A stretch of DNA of 64,000 nucleotides from Orthonyx spaldingii. Its lineage: Eukaryota; Chordata; Aves; Passeriformes; Orthonychidae. How positions within the stretch are numbered: the stretch's first letter is position 1; each line of letters begins with the position of its first letter. Positions 37,801 through 48,128 of this stretch are shown piece by piece. Made by a program: the position numbers and the translations under genes. Where the stretch lies: contig VZTJ01001437.1 in NCBI GenBank assembly GCA_013397795.1, positions 148,765-212,764 of the forward strand, read 5' to 3'. The notes below the pieces were generated by a model. That model was not told the DNA's origin, searched no databases, and worked only from the letters and a program-made list of their open reading frames with translations.

Positions 37801-39774
37801 TGTTGGTTGGGGATTTTTGTCATTGTTGGTTTTGGGTTTTTTGGTTTGGGTTGGGGGTTTTTTCCCCAGGGCTGACATGGATGCTTTCGTGTGCATGTCT
37901 GTGTATACACACATAAAGATTTCATGTAATTATCTGTGTTGTGAAACTCCCTTTCCAAAGATGTGTTAGTCATTACTGCCATCTCATAGAATTAAAATGA
38001 CTGCATAAAGGAAAATGTGATCCAGATTCATCTTGCTCAGTATGCATTTTTTCTGCAAACTTTGAAAGTGGGAAATGAAAAAGAAAACCGAGGGAATCAT
38101 GATGCAGAACTTACATCCTTTGAAAAGATGGAAAATATATGTGAGAGGGACAGATTTCTATTCAGAAAATTGTTGCTTAGTAATTTCTCTCTACGCTGTT
38201 GTGTTTAGTTTTTGATAATTGCTACTCATGTAGTCAATTTTTAACACACTTCAATTTTGCTAGAAGGCACCTCTAAAATTTGGTTGCAGAATTGGAAGTA
38301 TTAAACTTTCTTCAAACTTTATAATTAATGTCTTCTGGTTCTGCTGGATGAGATTTCTCAAAGCACTTTCACTTTTTGTGCACATACACTTTTTTTTGTG
38401 TGTGCAAAACTTCTGTTTATTTAGGCAAAGTCTGCAATTCTGTGCACAACTACCTGTCTTGAACAGTCTCTTATTCTTAGGTGGCGCTGCCTTTTTGGTC
38501 TGTGGCAGCAAACTTGGTTGCTTATGTTTGCAAATTTCACCAATATCCCATCTTGTTTTCTAAGGATGCAAGGGGTTGTAAATAGGTTGGCTAAGCTACT
38601 GAAACCTGGAGGAATGGTGTTATTTCGAGACTATGGAAGATACGATACAGCTCAACTTCGTTTTAAAAAAGGTAATTCCTGAATGGTTTTGTTGTTCACT
38701 GTTCATTTTAGCTCATTCTGGAAAAAAAAGTGACATGGTCTTTTTCATTACTGCTCTGATTTCTTAGGTCATTGCTTGTCAGAAAATTTTTATGTAAGAG
38801 GAGATGGAACCAGAGTATATTTCTTTACCAAAGGTATGGAATCTTACAGTTTCATAGAAAGGGTTGAGTGTTTCTCAAGGTAATTTGGATTATGAAAGCT
38901 CATCTTAAAACATAAATTTAAAGAAGGTTTTATTGGCTTTTTTTAACTCCCTGCTTTAAAAAAGCACAAAGCTAACTGTTGTAAGAAAATAATTTCCTTT
39001 GTGTGCACACTTGTTGCATTTGGGGCCCTGCAAGACTGCTTACAGACCTGACTGGAAATTTCTCTTTAAGTATTCTGTGTCTAATTGTATGCTCAAATTT
39101 TGTTATTTAAACATGCACATGATTTCTCTCTTAAAATTGAGATAAACATTCTTGGAAGGAGAGTCTGGAGCTATATATGGCATATAAGTCTGGATTGTCA
39201 TTTGTCAGGTGAAATAGCTTTATCTCACTAATACCTTCACAGTGACCAAATGGCATGCATTTGTTTACTCAACTGTGGCATATTGAACCCTGTGAAGAAA
39301 GGGTATCTATGGATGCTGTGAGTAATAACTAATGTGGTTTGGGCCTCAAGATAACAATTTTTGCTGCAATATAAATCAAGAGCTGTGAAAATGAATTTCT
39401 AACAAAAGCCTTCTTATGGGCAGTGTCCTTTATCTTTCAAATTGCAAAACGGATTTACTTTCATCTTTAGTTGAACTACAGGCTGGTAATTACTACATTC
39501 TACAAATGACTTTTTTTTTTTCCTAATTGCAATAATTCTTCATATGAAAAAAATAGATGAGGTATGGAACATGTTCAGCTCGGCTGGGTTAACTGAAGTA
39601 CAGAATTTAGTTGATCGGCGATTACAAGTAAACAGAAAGAAAAAAGTGAAAATGCAGCGAGTTTGGGTACAAAGCAAGTTCCAGAAGCCATTGCTATCTC
39701 TGCATAATCCTGAAGAAACCACCAAAAGGCACCCTTATAAACAGTCGTACTCCAGAAACGTAGTACAGAAGTGA
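22687..39774 (+). CDS. METTL8: METTL8, mitochondrial tRNA N3-methylcytidine methyltransferase (gene span, nine coding exons)
   Basis: METTL8 transfers a methyl group from S-adenosylmethionine to make 3-methylcytidine at position 32 of mitochondrial tRNAs (Thr and Ser-UCN in mammals). The nine exons sum to 1272 nt, 423 codons plus TGA, with every phase closing. Residues 1-48 form a basic presequence; FFKDRNWLFLEFPEILP is at 100-116; a poorly conserved linker follows; the SAM-binding VGCGAGNSVFPI is at 210-221; Asp237 in YCCDFASG is the expected acidic ligand at the end of strand 2; LLKPGGMVLFRDYGRYD is at 305-321; NLVDRRLQVNRKK lies near the C terminus. CDFASGAVELVKSHSSY and KGHCLSENFYVRGDGTR favour METTL8 over its paralogue METTL2, as does the head-to-head DCAF17. 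No disruption was seen. Confidence 0.96.
23590..23630. repeat. Perfect 18-bp inverted repeat, 5-nt loop
   Basis: CTGGTCTCCCAAATATCT at 23590-23607 is followed by ACCTA and then its exact reverse complement at 23613-23630. Partly complementary AT-rich flanks could extend the stem. It lies in METTL8 intron 2 and would be transcribed as a hairpin. Confidence 0.95.
27075..27090 (+). repeat. Poly(A) tract
   Basis: Sixteen consecutive A about 100 bp upstream of METTL8 exon 3. It may be the tail of an old insertion, but no body was recognised. Confidence 0.9.
27188..27279 (+). CDS. METTL8: METTL8 exon 3
   Basis: This 92-nt exon follows TTCTGCAG and ends before GTAACA. It encodes DHMQWSQEEEENAKKKATEN and SLVKVQWEDQ (residues 49-78), matching human DHMQWSKEEEAAARKKVKEN. 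Confidence 0.96.
29371..29394. repeat. (AT)12 microsatellite
   Basis: Twelve uninterrupted AT dinucleotides in METTL8 intron 3; likely polymorphic in length. Confidence 0.95.
30180..31303 (+). mobile_element. Degraded CR1 LINE, 3' portion, sense to METTL8
   Basis: The segment follows the order of a CR1 3' end as I know it: a stretch like AATCATGTAAAATCAAGCTA, then CAAGCCCTGAGGATAAGGGA, GTATTTTCATTAGTGACCTC, a GATCTGGACAAACAG block, a block ending in TAGACAATCTAGAAAAGAG, and the terminal AATCCCTTCCAGTCCTACTC before TTGACATTCTAAC. Frames are broken by many stops and gaps, so it is inert. The left limit is approximate. It sits in METTL8 intron 3. Confidence 0.75.
31926..32317 (+). CDS. METTL8: METTL8 exon 4
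   Basis: This is the largest exon at 392 nt, between AATTTCAG and GTAATG. It encodes KYEREASKYWNEFYKTHKNN then FFKDRNWLFLEFPEILP, a lysine- and asparagine-rich linker of about 80 residues that diverges between species, and FPGCDATYRILE leading into the methyltransferase core. Confidence 0.97.
32909..32958 (+). CDS. METTL8: METTL8 exon 5 (SAM motif I)
   Basis: This 50-nt exon follows GATTTTAG. It encodes VGCGAGNSVFPILKVL, the glycine-rich SAM-binding loop. The donor was set at GTATGT, beginning at 32959, because it gives the human length up to FLYCCDF and the correct phase. Confidence 0.95.
34137..34187. repeat. AT-rich cluster of three ATGCAT palindromes
   Basis: TATATGCATA-type palindromes occur three times within 50 bp, in METTL8 intron 5. 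It is probably simple-sequence drift. Confidence 0.6.
34423..35083. repeat. Foldback repeat: two direct copies and one inverted copy
   Basis: Sequence from 34423 to about 34668 is repeated in reverse complement at about 34835-35083 with high identity. Shared landmarks include CTTCGGTCCATTTCCCTGCA on the plus strand at left and its complement at right. A more divergent direct copy of the roughly 190-bp unit fills about 34635-34820. The motif TTTCAGGAAAGG with AATGAAAT occurs forward at the left end and inverted near 34811-34831 and 35063-35083. Each unit carries an internal T (or A) run. It lies in METTL8 intron 5, so the transcript could form a long double-stranded stem. No known repeat family was recognised. 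Confidence 0.85.
36117..36180 (+). CDS. METTL8: METTL8 exon 6
   Basis: This 64-nt exon lies between TTTTCCTAG and GTAATT. It encodes NTPGTFLYCCDFASGAVELV and K (residues 227-247), containing the acidic residue expected to hold the SAM ribose (Asp237). Confidence 0.96.
36513..36652 (+). CDS. METTL8: METTL8 exon 7
   Basis: This 140-nt exon lies between CCTGACAG and GTAAAT. It encodes SHSSYNSAWCSAFVHDVCDD, ALPYPFPDEILDVILLVFVL and STIHPD, matching human apart from a few substitutions. Confidence 0.97.
37701..37866 (+). repeat. G/T-only low-complexity tract
   Basis: About 165 bp of the sense strand is almost entirely G and T, built from TTTG and TTGG units, in METTL8 intron 7. Four runs of three to five G occur between 37809 and 37857. 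Long open frames on both strands here are by-products of this composition. Confidence 0.9.
38565..38671 (+). CDS. METTL8: METTL8 exon 8
   Basis: This 107-nt exon lies between TTTTCTAAG and GTAATT. It encodes MQGVVNRLAKLLKPGGMVLF and RDYGRYDTAQLRFKK, a near-invariant block of the METTL2/METTL8 family. Confidence 0.97.
38768..38833 (+). CDS. METTL8: METTL8 exon 9
   Basis: This 66-nt exon lies between TTCTTAG and GTATGG. It encodes HCLSENFYVRGDGTRVYFFT and K, almost identical to human. Confidence 0.97.
39557..39774 (+). CDS. METTL8: METTL8 exon 10, terminal coding exon
   Basis: After an acceptor AAAATAG the exon encodes DEVWNMFSSAGLTEVQNLVD, RRLQVNRKKKVKMQRVWVQ and SKFQKPL, then a divergent basic tail of about 28 residues, and stops at TGA (39772-39774). 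The acceptor is preceded by an A-rich rather than pyrimidine-rich stretch, with the T run lying about 25 bp further up, so this splice site looks weak, but the phase and homology fit. Confidence 0.94.
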
Positions 39775-39854
39775 ACCCCAGAAACGGAAGCAAATTCAAG
39801 TATGTATATTTCCAGTAAATGTTGTGTTAGCCAGTGAAAAGTATAAAGAAGTTC

Positions 39855-39860
39855 AATAAA
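39855..39860 (+). terminator. METTL8: METTL8 polyadenylation signal AATAAA
   Basis: A canonical AATAAA lies 81 nt after the stop codon, with T- and TG-rich sequence about 35-60 nt downstream. This gives a very short 3' untranslated region. Other AATAAA hexamers (for example near 40959 and 43118) could serve longer forms. Confidence 0.7.
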
Positions 39861-39874
39861 TATATTGAACTGAA

Positions 39875-42800
39875 GACCTTTCTCTGAGTTTCTTTTCTTT
39901 GTAAATATGTATGTGTGAAAAAAATCTGGGGGGGGATAAAAGGCCGTTTCTGACTTCTGCTTTATATGCAATAATCTTTTCATAACTGTGACCAGGCACT
40001 ATTTTACTCCCTTGAATAAGAATAGTCAATAAGTATAAGTATATACCTCATTCCTGTTGAAATTCACAGTATGTAAAAAATTTTAGTCTGAAGCATAATT
40101 GTTTTAGAGATTTAGAGAAACAGAATATCTATCTGTTCTCATTATTACTACAGGCTGCACTGTGTTAATTTCCGAGTCACGTCCTTTTCAACCACTGTGT
40201 ATCTTGCAACTGTGTTTCCTCTTTGGAGGGAAATTTCTTGGTGCGTAAATAATGAAGACAAAAATCTTTTTCTGATTTGCATGGAAGCTATCATTTCACA
40301 CTAACTGCATGTGATATGTATACTTATCAGATTACTCAGTGATTGGTGTCCTCCACTGTGACTGACTTATTATGCTGAAGTCTCCACTTTTCATCTGTAT
40401 GCTCATAAGGAGCATACCAAATTCAAATACAATACATTATATTTAAAGTGCTCTAGGTTGTAAACTGAACGTGTTTCATGTAGAAAAGAATAACCAAAAT
40501 GCCAAAACAGTGCTGAAACCAAATAGTTAATCCTTGTCTGGATAAATACAAACATTATTTTTACAATATGTTAGATACACTAGAGGGAGGAGCAAAAACA
40601 GTAGTCCAGAGTACATTTTATTAATATTGTTATGGGGTAATGTAATCACACTAGAATGGTAATCTACCTGACAGCTGAGATATTTTTGTTGTTTACAGAA
40701 AGAAGTTGCTTTCTTAGGGATTGGATATAAGAAACCTCAATGTATTTTATTGACTGGGTGGGGATACAGTAAAGGACAGGACTACACTAGTACTTCTTTT
40801 AAGAAGAAAACTGAGATGCAAACACTGTTTTCAAATGTAGGGTATGATCCTGAGGCTGTTGAGCTAGTATTTAAAGATTCCCCTATGCTGCTTTGTTATT
40901 TAAATGTAATTTTATATCTCTTAAGCCACAAGGAGGAGAGAACAAGAAACCGGTGAATGAATAAAATAAATCTCTCATTTCAACAAGCTATGGGATGCAT
41001 GTAATCTGTAACATGTAGTTTTGAGTGCCATTGAAACAGTGACACACAAAGTCTCTTTTCTTGCTTTTGTTTTAGTCTGAAGGGTAAACATGTCACAGCT
41101 GACAGCCCAGCCCGTTGGTTTTTTTGCAAGTTGTTAGTTGCTAAGCTAGGGAGGACTGATGGTCTTCTAGGAAGAAAACCTTAAGCTATCTAAATGTGGA
41201 TGCCAAGTAGCTTCATTGCTTTTAACCCAGATGTGTTTCAAGAATGAGATGCAATAAGAGGTCTGATCCTGCATTTTTGATATAGTCAAAATTCCTATTA
41301 GAGGAAGATACTGTTTTATGAATTAGGAGGCTTATGAAGCTTTGGTTAGCAATGGCATTATTGTAACCTGCAATAGAACTCTTATGGTATAAATCAAAGG
41401 TTAAAACACAGCTGTGTTTCTTAAAGCCCGAAGAGATTGTAGCATCCTCATGGAAAATAGAAATAAATGTCACCTTATATTTTCAATACGTTGCTACTCT
41501 GCTTTATTAATTGTGACTTCTGAATATACATAGCTCTTAGCTGGCACAAATCATGTTCACTTGTAGAATTTTCTGGGGGAGCGATGATGATAAGCTCTTG
41601 AGCATGCAGTCTTACTCATGTGTGTGACGTAAATTTTCCATATGTGGAGGCGAATGTAATGTTTGCTTTGGCACTCACGAGGATATATTGATTCTGGCAA
41701 GATTTTAATATGCTGTTAGTTTAACAAAAGTGTGACATCACAAAACCCCAAAACCTGAATTTTGAATGGCCTTAAGCAAAATTGGCTTCCTCTTCCACAA
41801 TTTGCAGCATAAGTATTGGCTCCTCTTTTAAAATAATGGTGCCTGATTTAGAAGTGATAAGATCAGCTACTGTTTTTAAGTGTAGAATATGCACTGTGTG
41901 AACAGTTGTATGATTCACAGAAGGGAATATGGAAAAATACATTCCCAATAAGAACTTTTGAATCTGAGTAGCACTTTCTGTATTTTGGCTTCATGACATT
42001 TCAGTTTTCAAAAAGCTTAATCAAAGACATATTTTTAAAATACTTTCAAATTATCCATATTAGGTGAGTAGGACTACTGAAATAAAAGAAGAAAAAGAGA
42101 TGCAGACATCTATATAGGAAATGCAGTTTAAACTGGCTTATTGTTAATTAATTTCTGGAGGAAAGAAAAATTAGTTTATTAGTGTAGAAAAAGGCACTTA
42201 AGCTTCACTTTTGACATATGAAGTTAATTCTTTAATCAGATCTATACCTAAAATTAATTTATACACATTCTATAAATATGAAACATTTTAATTTGTAATT
42301 GGAAATTTTCTTTAATGTTTTGTGGAGGTTTTTTTGGTTGTTTCAGCATGGCTTCCTAATGGCAATTAGAGAAAAGTAGTCTTGCTAGAATTGAGCTTTG
42401 GCTTGCTTTATGAATACTGTGTATTTTTTGCCCATCTCCACTGGTATTGCATTACTTTTATGTACAGGGACACTTGAACATGGTACTTACTGGTTTAGAC
42501 CTTGCTTAGTTTTTAAGCAAGTGTGAGACAGTTAAAAAGTAAAGAAATTGTCCAACATTTTTTCCTACACTAATTTTGAAGTATCTAGTCAATAACAATT
42601 GGCTCATATAAAAAATGTTGTCTTTTTCCCAGCAAAACCAAGGCAGGTGCTTGTGCCATGTTCACAGATCCACCAAATTTGAAGAGGACAGCCAAAATGC
42701 GGGCCTGATGAGATTCATGCTCAGTAGGAAGTCTAGTAACACCAGGGAAAAGTTTATTGTCTTGGAAACTGTGCAGGTAATCTCCTGATTCTGCTGTTTA

Positions 42801-43184
42801 ATAATGACTAAAAATTTATAGCAAACAACCACAGAATTTGTATTAAACGCCAGTGGAAATTGCTTAACATAAATTTTGCTACTTCACTTTCATTTGTGGT
42901 GTGAACTTTACTCACTGTTCCAGTGTGCTCTTTGATCTATTGACATATGGTTGGCTTCCTCTTTTTCCTGTGCATAGTGGACAACTAAGCAGTTTCCCCA
43001 GGAGCTATATACACAAATATTTGCAGTAAAGTTTGCTGGCTGAGTTATTGTTAGGATCGAAAAAAGGGGGTTTTGTTTCCTTCTGTACAGATTGCTTTTT
43101 CTTTTTGTGTAAATGCAATAAATTGTATAGATGCTAAATTATATACACTGATATTGGCTGTATTTTTAAATGATTTTAAGTGTC
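39875..43184. other. Intergenic sequence downstream of METTL8
   Basis: AT-rich sequence with no exon-like conserved open frame that I recognise, no CpG island and no named repeat. AATAAA hexamers near 40959 and 43118 are compatible with longer METTL8 3' ends but are not evidence for them. Confidence 0.6.
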
Positions 43185-43318
43185 AGAGAATCATAGAATG
43201 ATTTAGGTTGGAAGGAACATTAAAGATCATCTTCTTCCAGCCCCTCTGCTGCAGGCAGGGACACCTTCCACTAGACCAGGTTACTCAAAGCCCCATCCAA
43301 CCTGTCCTTCAATACGGG
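43185..43318 (-). mobile_element. CR1 LINE 3' end fragment, antisense
   Basis: The plus strand begins with AGAATCATAGAATGATTTAG and GTTGGAAGGAACATTAAAG, then CTGCTGCAGGCAGGGACACC, TTCCACTAGACCAGGTTACT and CAAAGCCCCATCCAACCTG. This is the reverse complement of the standard avian CR1 3' end, including its ATTCTATGA-type terminal repeat. Divergence is modest, so it is a relatively recent copy for a bird. Confidence 0.93.
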
Positions 43319-46300
43319 TATGATGTTTATGATAATAGCTCATATCCACAGAGCATCTTCAGAATGGGTGACTGAACAACTTTGGAAATAAAACATGTAT
43401 ACATATTGCAAAAATATCAAACACTGCTATTGTTAGTAATGCAGGTCACTTTGCCTTTCAGTATATGTAAACTTCTCTCCATGTTTGGATCAAGGATTGG
43501 ACATGAGGGTTTTTTTGCATCAGTTATGTGCCAGTTCCCCTTCTCTTAAGAATCATCCAGAATCTGGACAAGTGTAAGTCTCCTATATTCTCTTACACTT
43601 AGTATGTAGTCAGTAAGAACTGCATGGGTTCTTAGCAGATTCTTTGTTTTAGCTGTGCCTTCTGGCACGCAGGTCATGCCTGGGCTGGGCTTTGAGCTGA
43701 GAAGGAAACCTCTCTGTTGAGAGACCATCCTTCACCCTTTGCTAGTGCCAAGCGAATAAAAGAACTTGCTTGATTTGAAAGCAAAAGCCATGCATGGAAG
43801 AGGGGAGAAAGATGAAGATGCAGCTCAAAGGCAGGCAAGAGAGGGAAGGAGTGTTTCCTCTGGGAACTAGGGTAAGAGGGAAGCTTGGATAGACTGACCA
43901 AGAAAAATGAGATGCAGAACAGGGAACTGAGGAATAGAACACTGTGGGCACGGTTTATGGAGAAGGTTTGTAACAGGATACAGGGTGGCAGGGTGAGGAC
44001 CTTGGGCCTAGAAATGAATGGAATGAAATAGTGGAGGAAAGAAGAGAAAGGAGACTCATCACAAAATTCATCACAAAAATAGGGTGAAATCTGGGTAAAC
44101 AAAGCAATCGGTATAAGCACTGGAGGTAGAAAGACCTATCTTCAAAGTTTTTATTCTCCCAAGTGGTATTTTCACATCTTAGGAGGATATTACAGGTTTT
44201 GTCTTTCATCCAATATATGCACAATGTATTTCAATATATTAAAAAGATGGAATGTATCATTTGTTGTAGTCTGTATGTGCTGTGCACATGTTTGAAACAG
44301 TGCAGGCAAGTGTATGATACACCTGCTTTTGCTTTCTCCTTGGGGAACAATGTTTTTACCTTCTTTCAAGCAGAACCCTATAGTGACAGAAGCTACATTC
44401 CTGACCTCCTGGGAAGCAAATACCAGAGAATAACAGAAGTGTGTGTATCCTGATTGTGTTCAATCAAGGTAGAACAATTAAATTTACTCCATGTGTTCTG
44501 ATGATGTCCCATTTAAATCAAGACAATATCTGCAGATTATCACTGTGAAGGGCTTCCCAATATCAGTTTCTGTTCTACTTGCATCTGTTCAACAGAATTT
44601 AAAATAAATTTGTATAAACTAAAAATAAAACTTAAAGAAAAATAGCAGAATAGGCTTCATCTGGGATTACAGCAATTTAGAGATGGAATATATTTTGTTA
44701 TTTTAAAACACTTATGGTTGCAGAGGAGCACTTGTCCAAGAGGCTAAAAATTTAGCTTGTTTGAGGTATAATGTATGTCAACAATATTGAAGCCAATATC
44801 CGTGTTCTGAAGCTTTGTATACTTAATGTTAGCCAAAGATATCTTGTCAATTGTTGCTGTGAAAGAGGAGTTAGCAACAAGATAGTCTCATTTTCAGAGA
44901 ATATTTTATTGATCAGGTTGCTACAATTTTGAAGGGAACTTGAAAGATTAAGAAAGCAAGTGAATTAGCTTAATAAGGCTAAAACCCATGGATGACATAT
45001 ACAATTTAGTAAATAATTAGATTAAGAATAATCTAGGCATTCCTGTGTTTTGATACTAAATGAAATTTTAAGTTCATTAAAAAACCAGGCTTGGTGTATG
45101 CTGCTAGTTATAAAAACAACCAAAATGTTAAAATTTTTAAGTATGATGTAAAAATAGAACGCTCTATAGCTACTGCATAAATCCAGTGCATAGTCTTCTC
45201 TGTAGTGTGTCCTGTTCAGCTAGGAAAAAAAAGATGCAGTAAAAATAGATAGTGAAGTTTTTTCATGTCCCTAGGAATTTTCATATGAAGACAGTTTAGG
45301 GAATTGAATGATAGACAATGTGAGAATGGCATATAATGTTATGTTTTAGTATTTAGAAGGTCTAATTTATACTTTTACATGATACAAAAAGCAAGACAAA
45401 TTAGTCAAGTTGGCAGGCAACAACCCTTCATTGTATATATTTATCACTGTGCCCTATAAAACCAAGGAATCACAACGTTTAGAAGGCTAAAAAGATGGGT
45501 GAGTTACCAAAACCAGATTGTATTAGGTTTTTCCATTTTCATTTTTTTACGTGTGGAGGGGAAATTTTGCATATTTACTGATCAAGATTTTTAAATGCTT
45601 GCAATTAAAAAAACAAAGAAACAAGGAAACAACAACCCTAAAACCTTTCACATTACCTTTTGTGAGGTCCTAACACTGCTCAACGTTCAGCTCAACAGTA
45701 GAGCTGCAGAATACGCCCGAATACAAAATGGGTCTTGTACACACAGTTACCAAATTAAGAAAAGATAGAGGGGGGAAAGGTAGAAAAATAGAGAACATAC
45801 TAATTGGCATGACAACATGTAGTCAGTCCTGTAGCAATCATACAGCACTTAGTATTTTATATAGAATGACAAATTCAGTACAGTTCCTGAGAGAGCAGGA
45901 GAGAAACAGCAGTCTTGCCACACTTCCCCATCATTTATGACTGTAAACTGGCACGTGGACAAGCCAAAAGCCAAGGAATGAAAGTAATTGGTTTGCTACA
46001 AGACTTACAATTGATTAATTATGCTTGGGTGAGACTGGCTGTTTTGGAGGGTTTCATTGCAAAGCCAACACTAATTTTTTCTTTCTTTAGTCTCAGGCAC
46101 ACTCTAGCCTGTATTTCCTTCTGAGATAACAAGTGCTCTTTAAAAGGAGGAGTGCATCTTTGAACTTGAATAAAAGGGTTGTTGTGCAGGGTAGGATTTA
46201 GCAGATGGGTTTAGAGAATCCAAACCTACCACTAGTCTTTTATTTTACATTAGGAAAAGCTTTGCCGTTTTAAATGGCTCTGTTTGCTACATTTCCTACT

Positions 46301-47534
46301 AAGCACAAGTAGTCAGATGTTGTTCTGAGGAATTGGGCAGCTTAGCTTCCACTGACATTGATTACACTCAACAGTGAGAGCATGAGAAAGAGTAGTGGGT
46401 GGAGAAGTGAAAAGGCAGTGTGAGGCATTTCAAGGAGGAGATTTCCACTCTAGCACTTGCATGTGGGTGACAATCCCTCAGAGAAACAATTTTTACTCTG
46501 AAGTGGAGCAGAGTTGAATCTTCTGTGCTCACTTCAGGTTTAATCTCCATCCCTGCAAACTACCAGTGCAGCCTGTAGTTAAATGTACTTTACTTAAAAA
46601 TGAAAAGAAAATAACAGTAGCGAGAAGCTGCATCTTCAGCATGGAGCTGTGATTTCACAGAGAGAGACGCTGGCATGTTAATCCCTGGCATAAACGGGTG
46701 CAATTCTCAGTGACAACGCTAAGCCTGTTTACACATGGGCTGAGCTAAACCCAAAGATGACACACAATGCTGTTCAAAATCATTCATTTAATCCTTTTTG
46801 AATTTTTGTGATCTAACAACTGGAGATGTTTGTGTTAAGAAAAGATGATAAGAAAAAGCTGTCATTATCACTGACCATGACTTTCTCTGACACACAAATT
46901 ACGACAAACAGAGTCATTATCTTATTTTAGATAAAAATTTCATCTTTTTATTCTAGAATGAATATAAGTGAATTGAATAAATCCTCAGTGATAGTTACCA
47001 AACTCTAAATTAAATCTGCTTTTTAAACCAGAGACAGTCTGAGCTAGCTTATACAAAGAAAGAAGAAAAAAATCATCCTGGCAGTAAGTCTACATTTTAT
47101 TTTACTAAAGTTTATGAGGAATCAATATAATCAACAAGAACCTTGGGTTTAGTTCCTTTTTCTTTTACATGTACTTATTTTAATATCAAAAGAAAGCAGA
47201 TGGAAAAGGAAGCTTCAGGGAACACAGTCTACAAAATATGCAAGTATTATTGTATCACTTAAGATATTTAACAAGCTATTAAATCACACTCTTCTTCTTG
47301 CATCAATTGGCTTGAGGCAGAGTATCAGAAACAGTAAATATTTATTTTACTTTGAGACAATGTTAGTAAAAGGCCTCAGGGTTTAATCTGAAAGAAAAAA
47401 AAAATCTTTGAATCTTTGACCCAAATTTCCAACATCATTTATGTCAGTTTAAATCCAGAAGACTCTTAAAGTCTGTAGAGCTTCTGCAAGATATTGACTA
47501 GTTGCTCACAATTGGAATCCAAATTAATGACGCC
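43319..47534. other. Intergenic sequence, no gene recognised
   Basis: AT-rich DNA apart from a purine-rich plus-strand stretch around 43790-44060, whose complement gives pyrimidine-rich spurious open frames on the minus strand. I see no supported gene, RNA gene or named repeat. Confidence 0.55.
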
Positions 47535-48128
47535 TGTTTTGGTTTCGGTTGGGGTAGAGTTAATTTTTTTCATAGTGGCTGGTATGGTGCTGTTTTAGAT
47601 TTGTGTTAAAAGCAGTTTGGTAATATAGAGATGTTTTTGTTATTGCAGAGCTGCGCTTGCACAGTGTCAAGGCCTTTTCTGCTTCTTGCACTGCTTCACC
47701 AGTGAGAAGGCTGGGGCTGGGGTTGCACAAGAATTTGAGAGGGAACATAGGACAGCTGACACCAACTGACCAAAGGCATGTTACAGATCATATAGTGTCA
47801 TGCTCAGCGTATAAATCTGGGGAAAACAGGAGGAAGGAGGGGACATTTGGAGTTACAGTGCTGTGTTCCCAAGTCACCATTACGTGTGGGGGAGCCCTGG
47901 CTGTCCTGAAGATGGCTGAACACCTGCTGGCCTGTGGGAGGTGATGAATGAATTAATTCTTTAGCTTTGCTTGTGTGCACGGCTTTTGCTTTCCCTATTG
48001 AACTGTCTTTATTTCAACCCCTGAATTCTATTGCTTTTACCCTCCTGATTCTCTCCCCCACCCCACCAGAGGGAAGTGAGTGAGCAGTTTGGTGGTGCTT
48101 AGTTGCTGTCTGGGGTTAAACCATGGCA
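47535..48128 (+). mobile_element. Solo LTR of an avian endogenous retrovirus
   Basis: The 594-bp element starts TGTTTTGGTTTCGGTTGGGG and ends GGGGTTAAACCATGGCA, keeping the TG...CA ends. Internal landmarks match the common avian LTR I recall: AGTTAATTTTTTTCATAGTG, GGACAGCTGACACCAACTGA, TATAAA at 47810-47815, AACTGTCTTTATTTCAACCC, GATTCTCTCCCCCACCCCAC and GGTGCTTAGTTGCTGTCTGG. No internal viral sequence or second LTR adjoins it, so it is the product of LTR-LTR recombination. The flanks (GACGCC and GGGCCT) show no clean target duplication. I assign it to the ERVL/ERVK-like LTRs of birds without a family name. Confidence 0.88.

Noticed and set aside
37472..37982. 165-codon plus-strand frame and Lys/Gln/Pro-rich minus-strand frames
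   Set aside because: All are produced by the G/T low-complexity tract.
43674..44224. 148- and 89-codon minus-strand frames
   Set aside because: Pyrimidine-rich low-complexity translation (Ser/Leu/Phe/Pro) with no conserved pattern.
47560..47944. Open frames on both strands within 47.5-48 kb
   Set aside because: They lie inside the noncoding solo LTR.
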